Translations under genes and position numbers: made by a program | In this document: piece by piece, positions 1 to 8,118 of the stretch | Numbering within the stretch: position 1 is the first letter of the stretch | Layout of the letters: each line of letters begins with the position of its first letter | From: an uncultured Azospirillum sp. | Lineage (GTDB): Bacteria > Pseudomonadota > Alphaproteobacteria > Azospirillales > Azospirillaceae | DNA length: 50,009 nt | NCBI RefSeq assembly: GCF_946480385.1 | Contig: NZ_CAMLJP010000039.1 | Span: forward strand, 1 to 50,009 | Direction of reading: 5' to 3' | The notes under the pieces: generated by a model | The model's database searches: none | What the model was told of the DNA's origin: nothing | The model's input: the letters and a program-made list of their open reading frames with translations, nothing else

Positions 1-195
1 TTCGACGACCAGTGCACCGGCGCCAACCCGCGCTATCCGCTGGTCGCCGAGATCAAACAGCTGCTGCTCGACAGCTACTATGGCCGCGCCTATGTCGAGG
101 CGTCCGCCCAGGATGCGGTTAAGGATGCGGCACCGGTCGAAGCCAAGCCTGCCACGAAATCGGCCGCCCGCAAGGACGCGGTGCTGGCCAAGTAA
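1..195 (+). CDS. adhE: Bifunctional acetaldehyde-CoA/alcohol dehydrogenase, C-terminal end
   Basis: The window opens inside this gene; 64 codons are visible in frame 1 before a TAA. The first residues (FDDQCTGANPRYPL, then an EIKQLLLDSYYGR run) match the C-terminal end of AdhE, the fused aldehyde/iron-dependent alcohol dehydrogenase that reduces acetyl-CoA to ethanol and reoxidises NADH. The last 25 or so residues are an Ala/Lys-rich tail, as is common at AdhE C-termini. The catalytic parts lie outside the window. A small gene follows after 27 bases and probably shares its transcript. Confidence 0.85.
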   Translation, partial: FDDQCTGANPRYPLVAEIKQLLLDSYYGRAYVEASAQDAVKDAAPVEAKPATKSAARKDAVLAK

Positions 196-222
196 ACAAC
201 TCCTCATGCCAGGACAGAGACC

Positions 223-468
223 ATGAGCAAAGCGATCATGTGGGCCGAAACCGATGCCCGCGGCTTCGAAACCGAATGCCTGTTCAACGAGGACACCCGC
301 AGCTACGAGGTGCTGGTCTGCGCCAAGGGGCTGGGTCTCGACCGGGCGGAGAGTTTCCCGGTGGTCGAGGACCCCGGCCTTGGCATGAGCCCGGCCGACC
401 TGCAGCAGTCGATCCGCACGGCCGACCGGCTGGTGTCGGAGATGGACCGGTCGCTGGGCGACTTCTGA
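223..468 (+). CDS. Small hypothetical protein (81 aa)
   Basis: This is an 81-residue acidic soluble protein that I do not recognise. It has no signal peptide or membrane segment. The middle looks like a short beta-sheet domain and the C-terminal 30 residues (from SPADLQQSIRTADRL) look like one amphipathic helix. It starts 27 bases after adhE, and a clear factor-independent terminator follows about 45 bases after its stop, so it is probably the last gene of the adhE transcript. Codon use matches its neighbours, which favours a real gene over the overlapping alternative frames. Confidence 0.6.
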   Translation: MSKAIMWAETDARGFETECLFNEDTRSYEVLVCAKGLGLDRAESFPVVEDPGLGMSPADLQQSIRTADRLVSEMDRSLGDF

Positions 469-513
469 CCGGCATGACGGCAGGGCCGGTCACGGCGGGA
501 CATGCTGAAACAG

Positions 514-543
514 GGGCGGGGTGCCACGGCATCCCGCCCTTTT
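514..543 (+). terminator. Rho-independent terminator after adhE unit
   Basis: GGGCGGG (514-520) pairs with CCCGCCC (533-539), extended by two weaker pairs around a short loop, and is followed directly by TTTT. It sits 45 bases past the stop of the small gene. Confidence 0.75.
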
Positions 544-585
544 CGCATGCGCAGCCCGGCCACCACGGCGAAAGGCGAAGCCACA

Positions 586-619
586 GTCCTCGCTATGGTC
601 GATCAAGCATAGCGAGGAC
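586..619. repeat. Perfect 12-bp inverted repeat
   Basis: GTCCTCGCTATG (586-597) and CATAGCGAGGAC (608-619) are perfect reverse complements around a 10-base spacer. No T-run follows on either side, and a proper terminator already lies upstream, so this could be an operator or an RNA structure rather than a terminator. A weaker AT-rich dyad (GTAAATT ... AATTTAC) follows at about 620-650. The 469-833 gap holds no gene I can support. Confidence 0.55.
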
Positions 620-719
620 GTAAATTACTATCTAAAGCAATGAAATTTACTTACGCAAAAACGAAACGAATAGGATGCCCAAGCGCTCGCCGGTGATGTG
701 CATTGTCGCACCCACACAA

Positions 720-738
720 GATAATAGGAATCATTCGC
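720..738 (+). promoter_or_regulatory. Candidate Fur box upstream of TonB receptor
   Basis: The 19 bases starting GATAAT and containing AATCATT match 14 of 19 positions of the classical Fur-box consensus (GATAATGATAATCATTATC). It lies 96 bases before the receptor start, where an iron-responsive operator would be expected. Alphaproteobacteria may use Irr or RirA instead, so the regulator is inferred. A second dyad, ATGCGA-5-TCGCAT (787-803), lies closer to the gene. Confidence 0.5.
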
Positions 739-833
739 AAAACTGCTTGCCCTGACCTGCCTTTCTTTCGTATGACCTTCGTTCAGATGCGAATAAGTCG
801 CATTTTCGTGATGTCGAAAGGAAAGATCGGCTG

Positions 834-3038
834 ATGAGGGGCATGTTGGGGGGCAAGCGGCAGATGGGTGCGCAGGGGCGGGAACGGGCGGTCCTGCTGC
901 GCACGACAGCGGTGAAGGCGGCCACGATGGCCCTGGCGATGGCGGGGGTTGCGCTGGGGGGCGCCGTCGCCGCACAGGCCCAGCAGACCCAGGCCGCCAC
1001 CCAGGCGCAGGATTCGGCCACCGTGCTGGGTCCGGTGACGGTGACCGGGGCGGAGCAGCGGGCGGAGCCGGTGCAGGGCTATGTCGCCAAGCGCAGCACG
1101 ACGGCGACCAAGACCGACACACCGCTGCAGGACGTGCCGCAGTCGATCTCGGTCGTGCCGGAGGCGCTGATCAAGGATCAGGCGATGCAGAGCATGGCCG
1201 ACGTCGTGCGCTACATGCCCGGCGTCAATGCCGGCCAGGGCGAAGGCAACCGCGACCAGCTGACCATCCGCGGCAACAGCACCACGGCCAGCTTCTTTCT
1301 GGACGGCGTGCGCGACGACGCGATGTATTTCCGCGATCTCTACAACATCGACCGGGTGGAGGCGCTGAAGGGCTCCAACGCCATGATCTTCGGCCGTGGC
1401 GGCGGGGGCGGCGTCATCAACCGCGTGCAGAAGGAGGCCGACGGCCAGCCGGTGCGCGAGTTCAGCCTGCGCGCCGGCTCCTACAACACCCGTCGCGTGA
1501 CCGGCGACGTCGGTCAGGCGGTGACGCCGGACTTCGCCGTGCGCCTGAACGGCATGTACGAGAATTCGGACAGCTACCGCGACAGCGTCAATGTGGAGCG
1601 GATCGGCATCAACCCTACCGTCACCTTCACGCCCGGCGACAAGACCAAGATCAAGCTGAGCTACGAGTATTTCAAGGACGACCGCACCGCCGACCGCGGC
1701 ATCCCGTCCTACCGCGGGGCGCCGCTGAACACCGGCACCTCCACCTTCTTCGGCAACCCGGACAACAGCTTCTCCACGGTCGAATCGAACGCGGTCGACG
1801 CCACGCTGGAGCATGAGCTGACCAGCAGCATCACCATCCGCGACCGCTTCCGCTACGCGCATTACGACAAGATCTACCAGAACGTCTTCGCCGGCGCGGT
1901 GAATGCGGCCGGGTCTGCGGTCAACCTGTCCGGCTACAACCACTCCATCGAGCGCGACAACCTGGTCAATCAGACCGACGCCATCTTCAAGCTGAACACC
2001 GGGCCGGTGAAGCACACGGTGGTGACCGGCGTCGAGGTCGGCCGGCAGAAGACCGACCAGTTCCGCAACACCGCCTTCTTCGGCAACGCCACCTCGGTGA
2101 CGGTGCCGCTGTCCAACCCGATCTACCGCGGCCCGACCTTGTGGCGGCAGAGCGCCACCGACGCCAACAGCAGCGCCACGGTGACGACCGCCGCCGGCTA
2201 TGTCCAGGATCAGGTCGAACTGACCGAGCAGTTGCAGGTCATCGGCGGCCTGCGGTTCGAGCGCTTCGACATCGACTACACCAACAACCGCAACGGCCAG
2301 AAGCTGAGCCGGCAGGACACCATGTGGTCGCCGCGCCTGGGCGTGGTGTTCAAGCCGGTGCAGCCGCTGTCGCTCTATGCCAGCTACAGCGTGTCGTACC
2401 TGCCGGGGTCCGGCGACCAGTTCACCACCCTGACCACCACCTCGGCCAATCTGGAGCCGGAGAAGTTCACCAACTGGGAAATCGGCGCCAAGTGGGAGGT
2501 TCTGGCGAACCTGTCGGTGACCGGCGCGCTGTTCCAGCTTGACCGCACCAACACCTCCGCGCCCGACCCGAACAACCCGGCCCTGACCGTGCAGACCGGC
2601 AGCCAGCGCACCCGCGGCTTCGAACTGGGCGTTAGCGGCAACATCACCGACAAGTGGCAGGTCGCCGGCGGCTATACGCTGCAGAATGCCGAGATCACCA
2701 GCTCGACCAGCAGCGCCGCCCGCGGCGCCAATGTCGCGCTGGTGCCGCGCCACAGCGTCTCGCTGTGGAACAAGTATCAGGTCACCGAGATGTTCGGCGC
2801 CGGCATCGGCATGATCCACCAGACCAAGGTCTATGCCGGGGCCGACAACACGGTGACCCTGCCGGGCTACACGCGCTTCGACGCGGCGGTCTATGCCAAC
2901 GTCACCGAGACGGTGAAGGCCCAGCTGAACGTGCAGAACCTGTTCGACCGCAAATACTACAGCACCGCGAACAGCAACAACAACATCACCCCCGGTGCGC
3001 CGCGCACCTTCCTGGTCACGCTGACCAGCAACTTCTGA
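834..3038 (+). CDS. TonB-dependent siderophore receptor
   Basis: This 734-residue outer-membrane receptor takes up a ferric siderophore using TonB-transduced energy. An N-terminal signal region ends near residue 50 (VAAQAQ). A plug domain follows (about 90-205), with the typical DVPQSISVV start, the IRGNSTTASFFLDGVRDD segment and the VEALKGSNAMIFGRGGGGG motif. The rest is a beta-barrel ending in phenylalanine, as barrels usually do (LTSNF). Length and plug motifs fit the catecholate/hydroxamate siderophore receptor class (Fiu/FhuE-like); the exact ligand cannot be told. The ATG at 834 follows a GAAAGGAAAG stretch; later in-frame ATGs at 843 and 864 are possible. A candidate Fur box lies upstream. 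Confidence 0.9.
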   Translation: MRGMLGGKRQMGAQGRERAVLLRTTAVKAATMALAMAGVALGGAVAAQAQQTQAATQAQDSATVLGPVTVTGAEQRAEPVQGYVAKRSTTATKTDTPLQDVPQSISVVPEALIKDQAMQSMADVVRYMPGVNAGQGEGNRDQLTIRGNSTTASFFLDGVRDDAMYFRDLYNIDRVEALKGSNAMIFGRGGGGGVINRVQKEADGQPVREFSLRAGSYNTRRVTGDVGQAVTPDFAVRLNGMYENSDSYRDSVNVERIGINPTVTFTPGDKTKIKLSYEYFKDDRTADRGIPSYRGAPLNTGTSTFFGNPDNSFSTVESNAVDATLEHELTSSITIRDRFRYAHYDKIYQNVFAGAVNAAGSAVNLSGYNHSIERDNLVNQTDAIFKLNTGPVKHTVVTGVEVGRQKTDQFRNTAFFGNATSVTVPLSNPIYRGPTLWRQSATDANSSATVTTAAGYVQDQVELTEQLQVIGGLRFERFDIDYTNNRNGQKLSRQDTMWSPRLGVVFKPVQPLSLYASYSVSYLPGSGDQFTTLTTTSANLEPEKFTNWEIGAKWEVLANLSVTGALFQLDRTNTSAPDPNNPALTVQTGSQRTRGFELGVSGNITDKWQVAGGYTLQNAEITSSTSSAARGANVALVPRHSVSLWNKYQVTEMFGAGIGMIHQTKVYAGADNTVTLPGYTRFDAAVYANVTETVKAQLNVQNLFDRKYYSTANSNNNITPGAPRTFLVTLTSNF

Positions 3039-3058
3039 CGGCAGGCAGATCGATTTGG

Positions 3059-3093
3059 AAAGCCCCCGTCCGGCCAGTCCGGCGGGGGCTTTT
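3059..3093. terminator. Bidirectional terminator between convergent genes
   Basis: AAAGCCCCCG (from 3059) and CGGGGGCTTTT (to 3093) form a GC-rich hairpin with A-run on the left and T-run on the right, so it can stop transcripts from both the receptor gene and the convergent efflux operon. Confidence 0.8.
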
Positions 3094-3113
3094 CCATTCC
3101 GCCATTCCGCCCG

Positions 3114-4706
3114 CTACCGCTTCACAGTCCGCAGGATCAGGGCCAGCGGCACGGCCGAGGCGGAAATCAGCATCAGCGCGAAGAACACGTCGATGTAGGC
3201 CCAATAAGCGGTCTGCATCTGCACCTGCTGCCCGATATAGGCGATGGCCCGTTCCCGCGCCCCCGCCTGCCCGCCGGCGTTGGAGAAATAGCTGGTCGCC
3301 TGCTCCAGCGTGTGCTGATAGGCCGGGTTGGAGGGGACGATGCTTTCGACCAGCCGGCTGTGGTGGAACTGCTCGCGCATCGCCAGCACATTCTGGGCGA
3401 TGGACACGCCGATGGAGCCGCCGACATTGCGCGCGACGTTGATGAGGGCGGAGGCCTGATCGGTCTTGTCGTGCGGGATGCCGTCATAGGAGGCCGTGGT
3501 GATCGGAATGAAGATCAGCGGCAGCCCGATGCCAATATAGATGCGCGACCACGCGAAGAACCAGAAGGTCGAGTCCGGGTTCAGCCGCGTCAGGTCCCAC
3601 ATCGCCAGCGCGACGATGGTGGCGCCGGTGGCGATCAGGTATTTCGGCTGGATGCGCCCGGACAGCCGGCCGACGACGATCATCATCACCATGGTCACCA
3701 TGCCGCCCGGCGACAGCGCGAGGCCGGCCCAGGTGGCGGTGAAGCCGTAATAGGCCTGCAGCAGCTCCGGCAGGAACTGGGTCGTCGCGATCAGGATGGC
3801 GCCGGTCGCCAGCATCACCAGAAAGCAGGATCCGAACTGCCGCGTCGCCACCATCCGCAGATCGAGCATCGGGTTCTCCCGCGTCATCTCCCACGGGATC
3901 ATCAGGCAGAAGGCGGCGATGCAGATGATGGTGAAGATGATGATGAAGCCGGACGCGAACCAGTCGTCGGTCTGGCCGCGGTCGAGGATCACCTCCAGCG
4001 AGCCGAGGAAGGTCGCCACCAGCAGGAAGCCGACCACGTCCATGCGGATGCCCTGCCGCTTCATCCGCTGGCGCTCCTCGATGGCGGATTTCGGCTCCTG
4101 CACCAGGAAACTGACCAGCGCGAAGGCGAACAGCCCGACCGGCCCGTTGATGAGGAAGCACCAGTGCCAGGACAGATTGTCCGACAGCCAGCCGCCCAGC
4201 GTCGGCCCGACCACCGGCGCCACCACCACCGCGATGCCGAAGATGGCGAAGGCCTGCCCGCGCTTGGCCGGCGGGAAGCTGTCGGCCAGGATCGACTGCG
4301 AGATCGGCACCATGCCGCCGCCGGCGAAGCCCTGGAACACCCGGAACAGCAGCAGCGATTCCAGATTCCAGGCGAAGCCGCAGGCGATCGAGCTGGCGGT
4401 GAACAGACCCAGGCAGATCAGATAGAAGCGCTTGCGGCCATAGCGCTTGGCGATGAAGCTGCTGGCAGTCAGCACGATGGCATTCGCCACCAGATAGGAG
4501 GTGACGACCCACGACGCCTCGTCGGCGCTGACCGCCAGCGTGCCGGAGATGTAGCGCAGTGCGACGTTGGCGATGGTGGTGTCCAGCACCTCCATGAAGG
4601 TGGCGATGGAGACCACCACGGCGATCATCCAGGGATTGCGGCCGCCGGCGGCACTCTGCGACGCATCGAAGCCGCCGGCATTGGCGCCTTCCGCCGCGGC
4701 GCTCAT
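3114..4706 (-). CDS. emrB: DHA2-family MFS drug efflux pump (EmrB-type)
   Basis: This is a 530-residue inner-membrane proton antiporter with about 14 hydrophobic segments. Family landmarks are visible: the first-helix motif VLDTTIANVAL, the GRKRF loop after helix 2, and the VAPVVGPTLGGWLS antiporter motif C region. It works with an EmrA-type periplasmic adaptor and an outer-membrane channel to expel hydrophobic drugs or toxic acids. I start it at the ATG at 4706 (MSAAAEG) rather than further upstream because its ATG overlaps the TGA of the adaptor gene by four bases (ATGA), which indicates translational coupling. Substrate is unknown. Confidence 0.9.
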   Translation of the reverse strand: MSAAAEGANAGGFDASQSAAGGRNPWMIAVVVSIATFMEVLDTTIANVALRYISGTLAVSADEASWVVTSYLVANAIVLTASSFIAKRYGRKRFYLICLGLFTASSIACGFAWNLESLLLFRVFQGFAGGGMVPISQSILADSFPPAKRGQAFAIFGIAVVVAPVVGPTLGGWLSDNLSWHWCFLINGPVGLFAFALVSFLVQEPKSAIEERQRMKRQGIRMDVVGFLLVATFLGSLEVILDRGQTDDWFASGFIIIFTIICIAAFCLMIPWEMTRENPMLDLRMVATRQFGSCFLVMLATGAILIATTQFLPELLQAYYGFTATWAGLALSPGGMVTMVMMIVVGRLSGRIQPKYLIATGATIVALAMWDLTRLNPDSTFWFFAWSRIYIGIGLPLIFIPITTASYDGIPHDKTDQASALINVARNVGGSIGVSIAQNVLAMREQFHHSRLVESIVPSNPAYQHTLEQATSYFSNAGGQAGARERAIAYIGQQVQMQTAYWAYIDVFFALMLISASAVPLALILRTVKR

Positions 4707-5833
4707 CGCACCGTCACCCGCGGCACCACCGACATGCCGGGGCCGATGGACACGCCGTCCGGCCATTGGTCGACGACGATCTTCACCGGGATACGCTGCA
4801 CCACCTTCACATAGTTGCCCGTCGCGTTCTGGGCCGGCAGCAGGGAGAAGGCGGTGCCGGAGCCGGGCTGCACGCTGTCGACATGGCCGGTGACCTTTTG
4901 GTCGGGATAGGCGTCGATTTGGATGTCCACCGGCTGGCCCGGCCGCATGTCGGTGATCTGGGTTTCCTTGAAGTTGGCGGTGACCCAGATGTCGTCGGGC
5001 ACGAAGATGGCGAGGCTCTGTCCGGCCTGGGCGAACTGGCCGACCGCGCCGCTCAGCTGCACCACCCGGCCCGGCTGCGCCGCGGTGACGGTGGTGTAGG
5101 ACAGGTTCAGCTTCGCCTGATCCAACTGCGCCCTGGCGCGCGCCAGATCGGCCACGGCGCTGCTGCGCTGGGCCTGGAGCGCACCGACCTGCCGTTCGGC
5201 GGCGATCACCGCGGCGTTGGCGCTGGTCAGCTTCGCCTGCTGTTCCTGCAGGTTGGCGGTCGACTGCTGCGCCTGCTGCACCGTTCCGGCGCCGCGGGAC
5301 TGAAGGTCGCGGTAGCGCGCCGCATCCTCCTTGGCGAAGCCGACAGACGCCTCCGCCTGTGAAACCTCCGCCTTGGCCTGATCGATCTGGGCGCGCTGGG
5401 CGGCGATCTGGGCGTCATAGCCGGTGATCGCCGCCTGGGCGGAGTCGATCTGGGCCTGTGCCTGCTCCAGCGCGGTCTGATAGTCGCGCGGGTCGATGCG
5501 GAACAGCAGGTCGCCGGCCTTCACATGCTGGTTGTCGCCGACCGCCACCTCCGTCACATAGCCGGACACCTTGGGCGCGATCGGGAACTGGCGGGTGTCA
5601 ATGAAGGCGTCGTCGGTCGATTCATAGGGATGGATGTTGCGCTGCCAATAGATGTAACCGGCCACCGCCAGCAGGGCGAGCACCACCAGCCCGACGATGA
5701 TCGCCAGGGGATGGCGTCGGATGAATCCGGGTTTCTTGCCGCCGGTTTCTGCCGCCGGCTGTCCGCGTTCGCTGCGGCCGGCATCCTGGTCTGCAAGTGT
5801 GACGACGTCCCTCTGCTGCTGGTCGTCCGGCAT
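4703..5833 (-). CDS. emrA: HlyD/EmrA-family membrane fusion protein
   Basis: This 376-residue periplasmic adaptor for the EmrB-type pump has a cytoplasmic N-terminus, one membrane helix (around residues 42-62, ending near YIYWQR), a biotinyl-lipoyl-like beta segment (DAFIDTRQFPIAPKVSGYV), a long Gln/Ala-rich coiled-coil hairpin (roughly 115-225), then a second beta half (PGRVVQLSGAVGQFAQAG) and the typical ETQ-x-x-D-M-R-P-G-Q motif. The start is MPDDQQQ at 5833, preceded by AGGAG nine bases upstream; a longer open frame to 6016 lacks family similarity. The first gene of the two-gene emrAB operon. Confidence 0.9.
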   Translation of the reverse strand: MPDDQQQRDVVTLADQDAGRSERGQPAAETGGKKPGFIRRHPLAIIVGLVVLALLAVAGYIYWQRNIHPYESTDDAFIDTRQFPIAPKVSGYVTEVAVGDNQHVKAGDLLFRIDPRDYQTALEQAQAQIDSAQAAITGYDAQIAAQRAQIDQAKAEVSQAEASVGFAKEDAARYRDLQSRGAGTVQQAQQSTANLQEQQAKLTSANAAVIAAERQVGALQAQRSSAVADLARARAQLDQAKLNLSYTTVTAAQPGRVVQLSGAVGQFAQAGQSLAIFVPDDIWVTANFKETQITDMRPGQPVDIQIDAYPDQKVTGHVDSVQPGSGTAFSLLPAQNATGNYVKVVQRIPVKIVVDQWPDGVSIGPGMSVVPRVTVR

Positions 5834-6431
5834 GGTGTGACGCTCCTGACCGAAATGCCGGGCGATCGATGAAGGCCCGGTCGTTGTCGCGCGGGAGCGG
5901 TGCAGCTCCCCAGCGCGAAACACATCAGCCCCCCATTGCGTTGCACCGCAGCGGCAGAAAGCTGCCCGAAGCGTCCGCAGAACAGCCATGTCCCCGATGG
6001 GGCTTCGATCCGGCAAACATGCTGCACGGCGAGGCCGGAGATGGTGCAGCCCGACAATTACCTTGGGCCCCTAAATCCACTGTGAAAGTACAGAGAAGCC
6101 GGCTTCTGCGCTTATCAGAGGGTTCTGATGATGAGTTGTAAATAATTCTCAGAGAACGCCGCCATCCTCTTCGCCATCTCAGCGCTATTTTATAGCCTAA
6201 CCGTCATGGTCGGTCATCGCCACCGCTCGCGCCATCTGTCGATAACACATGCGACATTTTGGCACCGAAGCGATTCCGTGCCAGTTCCCGTTTTGCCGGC
6301 CTCGCTTGATATATTAGTATAATTCCTCGACGGCTTCGGGAGCGGCCGCTCCGGGCAGCAGGCCCAAGGGGAGAGCCGCCCACACCGCCATCGGACGGCG
6401 GCACCGCGAATCAAGAACCGAGGAATCGACC
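5834..6431. other. Intergenic region between divergent emrAB and TRAP operons
   Basis: No gene is supported in these 598 bases. A weak sigma70-like minus-strand promoter for emrAB can be drawn (TTCACA, complement of 6081-6086; GGTAAT, complement of 6057-6062; 18-base spacer). Two small dyads, ATCAGA-4-TCTGAT (6114-6129) and TTCTCAGAGAA (6146-6156), are operator-like. A TATAAT (6318-6323) lies about 110 bases before dctP, with only a poor -35 19 bases away. All these are suggestions from pattern alone. Confidence 0.35.
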
Positions 6432-7412
6432 ATGAAGTCCATCGTCAAGCTCCTGGCCTCCACCGCCGTGGCGATCGTCGCCACCTTTGCGGTCGCGAAC
6501 GCCCAGCAGGTCACGCTGCGTTCCGCCGAAATCCACCCCGACGGCTATCCGACGGTCGAGGCGGTGAAATACATGGGCGAGCTGATCGCCAAGGAGACCA
6601 ACGGCCGCATCGCCATCAAGATCTTCCCCTCGGGCCAGCTGGGCGACGAGAAGGACACCATCCAGCAGACGCAGTTCGGCGTCATCGACATGAACCGCAT
6701 CAGCATGGCGCCGCTGAACAACGTGGTGCCGGAAACCCGGATCGCCGGGCTGCCCTTCCTGTTCCGCTCGGTCGATCACATGCACAAGGTGATGGACGGC
6801 CCAATCGGCGACGAGATCCTGAAGGCCTTCGAAGCGCACGGCATGGTCGGTCTGGCCTTCTACGACTCCGGGGCCCGCAGCTTCTACAACAGCAAGCGCC
6901 CGATCAAGACGCTGGCCGACCTGAAGGGCCTGAAACTGCGCGTCCAGCAGTCCGACCTGTTCATCGATCTGGTCAAGGCGATGGGCGGCAACCCGACCCC
7001 GATGCCCTACGGCGAGGTCTACAGCGGCCTGCAGACCGGCGTGGTGGACGGCGCGGAGAACAACTGGCCGAGCTATCAGAGCAGCCACCACTATGAGGTC
7101 GCGAAATACATGTCGCTGACCGAGCACACCATCACGCCGGAGGCGCTGGTGATGTCCAAGCGCAGCTTCGACAAGCTGTCCAAGGAAGACCAGCAGGTCG
7201 TCCGCAAGGCGGCCAAGGCCTCGGTCATCAAGATGCGCGAGCTGTGGCAGGCCAAGGAGAAGGAATCGGAAGAGATCGTCCGCAAGGCCGGCGTCGAGGT
7301 CACGACCGTCGACAAGGCCGAATTCCAGAAGGCGGTCGAACCGGTCTATGCCAAGCACGTCGCCGATCCGAAGATGAAGGACCTCGTCGCCCGCATCCGC
7401 GCCGTCCAGTAA
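6432..7412 (+). CDS. dctP: TRAP transporter solute-binding protein (DctP)
   Basis: This 326-residue secreted protein captures an organic acid in the periplasm for the DctQM membrane pair. A signal peptide ends near residue 24 (VANAQQ). DctP landmarks follow: the QLGDEKDTIQQTQFG helix, the LKGLKLRVQQS segment carrying the arginine that binds the substrate carboxylate, and the YSGLQTGVVDGAENN motif. GAGGAA lies seven bases before the ATG. The gene is the first of a dctP-dctQ-dctM operon. Dicarboxylates or related acids are the usual ligands of this clade; the real ligand is unknown. Confidence 0.93.
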   Translation: MKSIVKLLASTAVAIVATFAVANAQQVTLRSAEIHPDGYPTVEAVKYMGELIAKETNGRIAIKIFPSGQLGDEKDTIQQTQFGVIDMNRISMAPLNNVVPETRIAGLPFLFRSVDHMHKVMDGPIGDEILKAFEAHGMVGLAFYDSGARSFYNSKRPIKTLADLKGLKLRVQQSDLFIDLVKAMGGNPTPMPYGEVYSGLQTGVVDGAENNWPSYQSSHHYEVAKYMSLTEHTITPEALVMSKRSFDKLSKEDQQVVRKAAKASVIKMRELWQAKEKESEEIVRKAGVEVTTVDKAEFQKAVEPVYAKHVADPKMKDLVARIRAVQ

Positions 7413-7422
7413 CGCCTGACCC

Positions 7423-7455
7423 GCCGCGCCAGACCGGTTCCGGCGCGGCAATTTT
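7423..7455 (+). terminator. Intercistronic hairpin after dctP
   Basis: GCCGCGCC (7423-7430) pairs perfectly with GGCGCGGC (7442-7449), followed by AATTTT. It sits between the binding-protein gene and the permease genes of the same operon, so it is more likely an attenuator or 3'-end stabiliser that raises DctP over DctQM than a complete stop. Confidence 0.6.
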
Positions 7456-7470
7456 CGTGCGGAGACCACC

Positions 7471-8058
7471 ATGAAAACCGCGCTCCACGCCCTCTCCAGA
7501 GTTCTGGACGTCCTGGCCGGCATCGCCCTGTGGGTCGGCGGCACGGGGCTGGTCCTGATGACCGCCGCCGTCGGCTGGCAGGTCTGGGGCCGCTTCATCC
7601 TGAACGACAGCCCGTCATGGACCGAGCCGCTGTCGCTGCTGCTGATGCTCTGGTTCATCCTGCTGGTCGCCGCCGTGGGGGTTCGCGAGCGCTTCCACCT
7701 CGGGCTCGACCTGATCCGCGACATCGTGCCGGAGATCGTCCGCGTCGGCATGGACATCGCCAGCTTCGCCGTGGTCGGCTGCTTCGGCGCCGCCATGGCC
7801 TGGTACGGCTCTGATCTGGTGATCGGCACCTGGGGGGCGACCATCCCGGTGCTGGACCTGCCGGAAGGCGTCAATTACCTGCCGGTGATGCTGTCGGGTG
7901 GGCTGATCGTCCTGTTCTCCATCGAGCGCACGCTTCACCTGCTGGTCGAGCGCCGCTCCCAGGCCGGGGCCGAGGCGCTGGCCCAGGCGCATGCCCAACC
8001 CCATTCCCATCCGCAGGTCGCCGAGCCGGCCTGCGCCCTGGAACAGCCGGCCGACTAA
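7471..8058 (+). CDS. dctQ: TRAP transporter small permease (DctQ)
   Basis: A 195-residue inner-membrane protein with four hydrophobic helices, the size and layout of DctQ. The family motif of a tryptophan-bearing second helix region (WTEPLSLLLMLWFILLVAAVG) and a basic loop RERFHLGLD are visible. A His/Pro/Gln-rich tail (about residues 165-195) follows the last helix and is probably cytoplasmic and not conserved. It forms the membrane complex with the DctM encoded 60 bases downstream. Confidence 0.9.
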   Translation: MKTALHALSRVLDVLAGIALWVGGTGLVLMTAAVGWQVWGRFILNDSPSWTEPLSLLLMLWFILLVAAVGVRERFHLGLDLIRDIVPEIVRVGMDIASFAVVGCFGAAMAWYGSDLVIGTWGATIPVLDLPEGVNYLPVMLSGGLIVLFSIERTLHLLVERRSQAGAEALAQAHAQPHSHPQVAEPACALEQPAD

Positions 8059-8118
8059 GGCCGCCGGGCATCTGAACGCAATCGGGCGGGCGATCCCGCC
8101 TGTACAAGGATTTCGGCC

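Noticed and set aside
783..2819. A 678-codon open frame opposite the TonB receptor
   Set aside because: Its composition (His/Gly/Val/Arg-rich) is that of an antisense shadow and it has no domain I recognise.
4707..4766. Longer N-terminus for the EmrB-type pump
   Set aside because: The extra residues overlap the adaptor gene and the ATGA overlap at 4703-4706 gives a better start.
6260..6276. TGGCAC as a sigma54 -24 element before dctP
   Set aside because: The matching -12 TTGC is not at the required distance.
6306..6323. TTGATA and TATAAT as a promoter pair before dctP
   Set aside because: They overlap too closely: only six bases or so separate them instead of about 17.
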